From Chloroflexi bacterium 13_1_40CM_65_17 (GTDB lineage: Bacteria; Chloroflexota; Dormibacteria; Dormibacterales; Dormibacteraceae), in contig MNES01000047.1 in assembly GCA_001917815.1 (NCBI GenBank), forward strand, positions 1-42,548: 42,548 nucleotides of DNA, read 5' to 3'. Shown here piece after piece: positions 40,801-42,548 of this stretch (its first letter is position 1; the number at the start of each line of letters is the position of its first letter). The position numbers were made by a program, and so were the translations under genes. Below the pieces are notes generated by a model, which had not been told where the DNA came from, searched no databases, and saw nothing but the letters and a program-made list of their open reading frames with translations.

Positions 40801-41499
40801 ATGCCTTCATGGGGTCGCGCTGACCTCCACACCCACACGAACGCCAGCGACGGCTGGCCGACGCCGCTCCAGCTGGTTGAGCATGCCGGACGTCGCACCG
40901 GCCTGGACGTGATTGCGGTCACGGACCACGACACCATCGAAGGGGCGCTGCGCGCCACCGAGTACGCGGCCCGCCGCGCGAAGCTGCACGTGATCATCGG
41001 CGAGGAAATCTCGAGCCGCGACGGGCATATCATCGGCCTCTTCCTCGAGAGGGCTATCAAGCCGGGGCTCTCTGCCGCCGCCACGGTTCATGCCATCCAC
41101 GAGCAGGAGGGAATCGCCATCGCCCCGCACCCTTTCTGGCGCACGCAGCGCGTTGTCCGCAGCGGCAACCCGGTGCACGGGGTGGGCTGGCTGGCCGCGG
41201 AGCTGCCGTTCGACGCAATCGAAATCGAAAACGCAACACCCGGCTTCTACGTCTTCAACCGGCTGGCGCGGCGCCTGAACATGGGGTTGGGCGCGGCCGA
41301 GCTGGGATGCTCGGATGCGCACATCGTCGATGCGGTGGGGCGCGCCTTCACCCATTTCCCCGGGAAGACTCCGGCGGCTTTGCGCAAGGCGATCGAGACC
41401 GGACAGACGCGCGCGGGCCGGCGCCGGTACAAAGCCGTCGGACTTGTGCGATACGCGGCCTGGGGCCTCAACCACCAGCGCTACATAGCCGCGGTCTGA
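40801..41499 (+). CDS. PHP-domain metal-dependent phosphoesterase
   Basis: The 232-residue protein has the four PHP motifs: DLHTHTNASDG (His10, His12, Asp17), VTDHDT (His43), IIGEEISSRDGHIIG (Glu68, His76) with IAPHPF (His110), and GCSDAHIVDAVG at the C-terminal side. The site binds two or three metals and hydrolyses a phosphoester such as a nucleoside bisphosphate or ribonucleotide 5' end. TAGGAT lies 8 bases before the ATG with no ribosome site, suggesting a leaderless mRNA. Confidence 0.9.
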   Translation: MPSWGRADLHTHTNASDGWPTPLQLVEHAGRRTGLDVIAVTDHDTIEGALRATEYAARRAKLHVIIGEEISSRDGHIIGLFLERAIKPGLSAAATVHAIHEQEGIAIAPHPFWRTQRVVRSGNPVHGVGWLAAELPFDAIEIENATPGFYVFNRLARRLNMGLGAAELGCSDAHIVDAVGRAFTHFPGKTPAALRKAIETGQTRAGRRRYKAVGLVRYAAWGLNHQRYIAAV

Positions 41500-41500
41500 G

Positions 41501-41845
41501 CTAGGGCCACCAGCCCCGGCCGCGGCGAACCAGCAGCCAGACGCCGAACAGGATCAGCAGCAGGGGCCACAACACGTCGCCGGGAACCCAGTCGAGAAGG
41601 CCGAGGTTCCGAAGCAGGTAGTAGGCGCCGATGACGAGCAGAGCCGCGCCCCAGAACCAGCCACCTCCCCACCAATTCCACGGCCCGACCCAAGGTCCAG
41701 GTCCGTACCAGCCCCCGGCATGACCTTGCTCGCGCCAGTAATCGTGCTGTTGGCGGCGCCAGGCTCGCCACTCGTCGCGAGTCGCGTTTGGTCCAGGCTG
41801 AGGAGGCGGTGCAGGCGGTGGAGGCGGCGGTGGCTCCGTGGCCAT
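41501..41845 (-). CDS. small LiaF/DUF5668-like membrane protein
   Basis: A 114-residue protein with a proline-rich start (PPPPPPPAPPPQPGP), a charged region (RDEWRAWRRQQHDYWREQG), a Trp/Gly-rich stretch (WYGPGPWVGPWNWWGGGWFW) and two membrane segments (GAALLVIGAYYLLRNLGLLDW, VLWPLLLILFGVWLLVRRG). The hairpin of two segments with a central DW-PGD-WP matches the LiaI-LiaF-like (DUF5668) membrane region. Role unknown. One base separates its stop from that of the PHP gene (convergent). Confidence 0.7.
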   Translation of the reverse strand: MATEPPPPPPPAPPPQPGPNATRDEWRAWRRQQHDYWREQGHAGGWYGPGPWVGPWNWWGGGWFWGAALLVIGAYYLLRNLGLLDWVPGDVLWPLLLILFGVWLLVRRGRGWWP

Positions 41846-41984
41846 CGCTGGGATCGTACGCCGGAAGAGGCAGTTCTATTTAGGATGGGTTGGCGCCCGC
41901 TCCACGCGACGATTGGCAGGCGTTTGGTAGCTGCACGCTTGGGTGACGGCCGGGATGAACCCGGCCTGCTGGGACCCCTGGAAT

Positions 41985-41990
41985 TAGGAT
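41985..41990 (+). promoter_or_regulatory. TAGGAT -10-like box repeated in each tandem unit
   Basis: TAGGAT stands 8 bases before the tRNA-like start in unit 1 and again at 42149-42154 and 42313-42318. The third copy would serve the intact tRNA-Arg, so all units may be transcribed. No clear -35. Confidence 0.4.
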
Positions 41991-41998
41991 GAGATGGC

Positions 41999-42029
41999 GC
42001 CCGCTTAGCTCAATGGATAGAGCGCCTGA
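41999..42029 (+). pseudogene. truncated tRNA-Arg, 5' half (unit 1)
   Basis: Identical to bases 1-31 of the intact tRNA-Arg at 42327, covering acceptor 5' strand, D arm and the 5' side of the anticodon stem (CCTGA). It then departs into GAAACGCGG, so no anticodon or T arm is present. Confidence 0.85.
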
Positions 42030-42162
42030 GAAACGCGGTGAAAACTGCGTTTTCCCCACGGAGGTCCACGTGACGATTGGCAGGCGTTCGGTAGCTGCAC
42101 GCTTGGGTGACGGCCGGGATGAACCCGGCCTGCTGGCGACCCTGGAATTAGGATGAGATAGC

Positions 42163-42193
42163 GCCCGCTTAGCTCAATGGATAGAGCGCCTGA
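42163..42193 (+). pseudogene. truncated tRNA-Arg, 5' half (unit 2)
   Basis: Same 31 bases, ending at the same position of the anticodon stem and continuing into GGAACGTGATG. It is followed by a perfect TGAAAAC-TGC-GTTTTCA stem. Confidence 0.85.
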
Positions 42194-42326
42194 GGAACGT
42201 GATGAAAACTGCGTTTTCACCACGGAACTCCACGCGACGATTGGCAGGCGTTTGGTAGCTGCACGCTTGGGTGACGGCCGGGATGAACCCGGCCTGCTGG
42301 CACCCCTGGAATTAGGATGAGATAGC

Positions 42327-42399
42327 GCCCGCTTAGCTCAATGGATAGAGCGCCTGACTTCGGATCAGGAGGTTGCGAGTTCGAGTCTTGCAGCGGGTA
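42327..42399 (+). tRNA. tRNA-Arg (anticodon UCG)
   Basis: Acceptor GCCCGCT pairs with AGCGGGT with a G-U first pair. Anticodon stem CCTGA/TCAGG with loop CTTCGGA gives UCG (reads CGA). T arm GCGAG/CTTGC has one G-T pair and loop TTCGAGT. Discriminator A at 42399; CCA is not encoded, unlike the four tRNA-Leu genes here. Confidence 0.92.
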
Positions 42400-42442
42400 C
42401 TTCTTATCGATACCCACCGCGTAAAATCAACCGGCTGCAGCC

Positions 42443-42527
42443 GGGCGGCTGGCGGAACTGGTAGACGCGCACGTTTGAGGGGCGTGTGAGGTAACTCATC
42501 CGGGTTCGAGTCCCGGGTCGCCCACCA
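42443..42527 (+). tRNA. tRNA-Leu (anticodon GAG)
   Basis: Acceptor GGGCGGC pairs with GTCGCCC (one G-T), then A and an encoded CCA. Anticodon stem CACGT/GCGTG with loop TTGAGGG gives GAG (reads CUC/CUU). Variable arm TGAGGTAACTCA and T-loop TTCGAGT are normal. Confidence 0.94.
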
Positions 42528-42548
42528 CTCTCCAGACCCGAGTAAACC

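Larger units (their letters stand above)
41901..42326 (+). repeat. tandem 164-bp repeat array leading into tRNA-Arg
   Basis: Three units begin TCCACG(C/T)GACGATTGG at 41901, 42065 and 42229 (period exactly 164). Each holds the hairpin GGCCGGG-ATGAA-CCCGGCC (41948-41966, 42112-42130, 42276-42294), a TAGGAT box and the first 31 bases of tRNA-Arg. In units 1 and 2 a different tail with stem GAAAAC-TGC-GTTTTC replaces the rest of the tRNA; in unit 3 the tRNA is complete. A remnant of an earlier unit (TTAGGATGGGTT then GCGCCCGC) stands at 41880-41900. No protein gene is supported between 41846 and the end of the window. Confidence 0.88.

Noticed and set aside
41901-42326. Possible CRISPR array
   Set aside because: The repeats are 164 bp with no short unique spacers; they carry tRNA halves, and no cas gene is present.
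42005-42417. Two small proteins (72 and 66 aa) on the - strand in the tandem repeats
   Set aside because: They are translations of tRNA and hairpin repeat sequence, a well-known source of false genes.

Overview
The window is a 42.5-kb piece of a high-GC bacterial chromosome. Coenzyme-F420 families (PPOX and luciferase-like), an AMIN-like lipoprotein, a WS/DGAT acyltransferase, genes that look leaderless (a -10-like hexamer 6-10 nt before the start codon and no Shine-Dalgarno) and Ser/Thr kinases with C-terminal extensions point to an uncultured soil-type lineage near Actinomycetota or Chloroflexota/Dormibacterota. This placement is inference; there is no rRNA in the window.

Layout. 1-2.3 kb: a partial F420-type PPOX protein, an LLM oxidoreductase, dodecin, nicotinamidase and tRNA-Leu(UAG). 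2.3-4.6 kb: a degenerate Ser/Thr kinase (pseudokinase candidate) and, starting two bases after its stop codon, an IS481-like insertion sequence with 25-bp inverted ends and a 6-bp target duplication. 4.6-8.4 kb: two paralogous membrane-anchored FecR proteins, each followed by the same 62-bp hairpin element, and an AMIN-like lipoprotein. 8.4-13.2 kb: tRNA-Leu(CAA), a small membrane protein, a DUF2207 protein divergent from typA, and a cold-shock gene whose 3' end and terminator are duplicated. 13.2-17.8 kb: a branched-chain amino-acid-type ABC importer (livK, livH, livM and a fused livG-livF). 17.9-21.1 kb: PPK2, a cytosolic HtrA-like protease and WS/DGAT. 21.3-24.8 kb: a molybdate operon (HTH-Mop regulator, modA, modB, modC) and a small membrane protein. 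24.8-27.7 kb: a GMC oxidoreductase convergent with a possible AttH/CrtC-like protein. 27.8-32.2 kb: an export/redox cluster (Tat-type DUF1800 and DUF1501, a small secreted protein, ApbE, a haem membrane protein). 32.2-35.2 kb: PrsW, small proteins, a DUF3267-type zinc membrane protein, tRNA-Leu(CAG). 35.2-41.8 kb: a 931-aa Ser/Thr kinase-Cys/His cluster-AAA fusion, formamidase, acyl-CoA ligase, a PHP phosphoesterase and a LiaF-like membrane protein. 41.9-42.5 kb: a three-unit, 164-bp tandem array that carries two truncated 5' halves of tRNA-Arg ahead of the intact tRNA-Arg(UCG), then tRNA-Leu(GAG).

The most unusual items are the tandem tRNA-Arg half array with its repeated hairpin (a diverged copy at 13.0 kb has a compensated stem pair), the kinase-AAA fusion, the pseudokinase, the cold-shock 3'-end duplication, and a hairpin repeat that sits directly behind stop codons at three loci. 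Promoter, domain and function calls rest on reading the sequence only; no database search was run.
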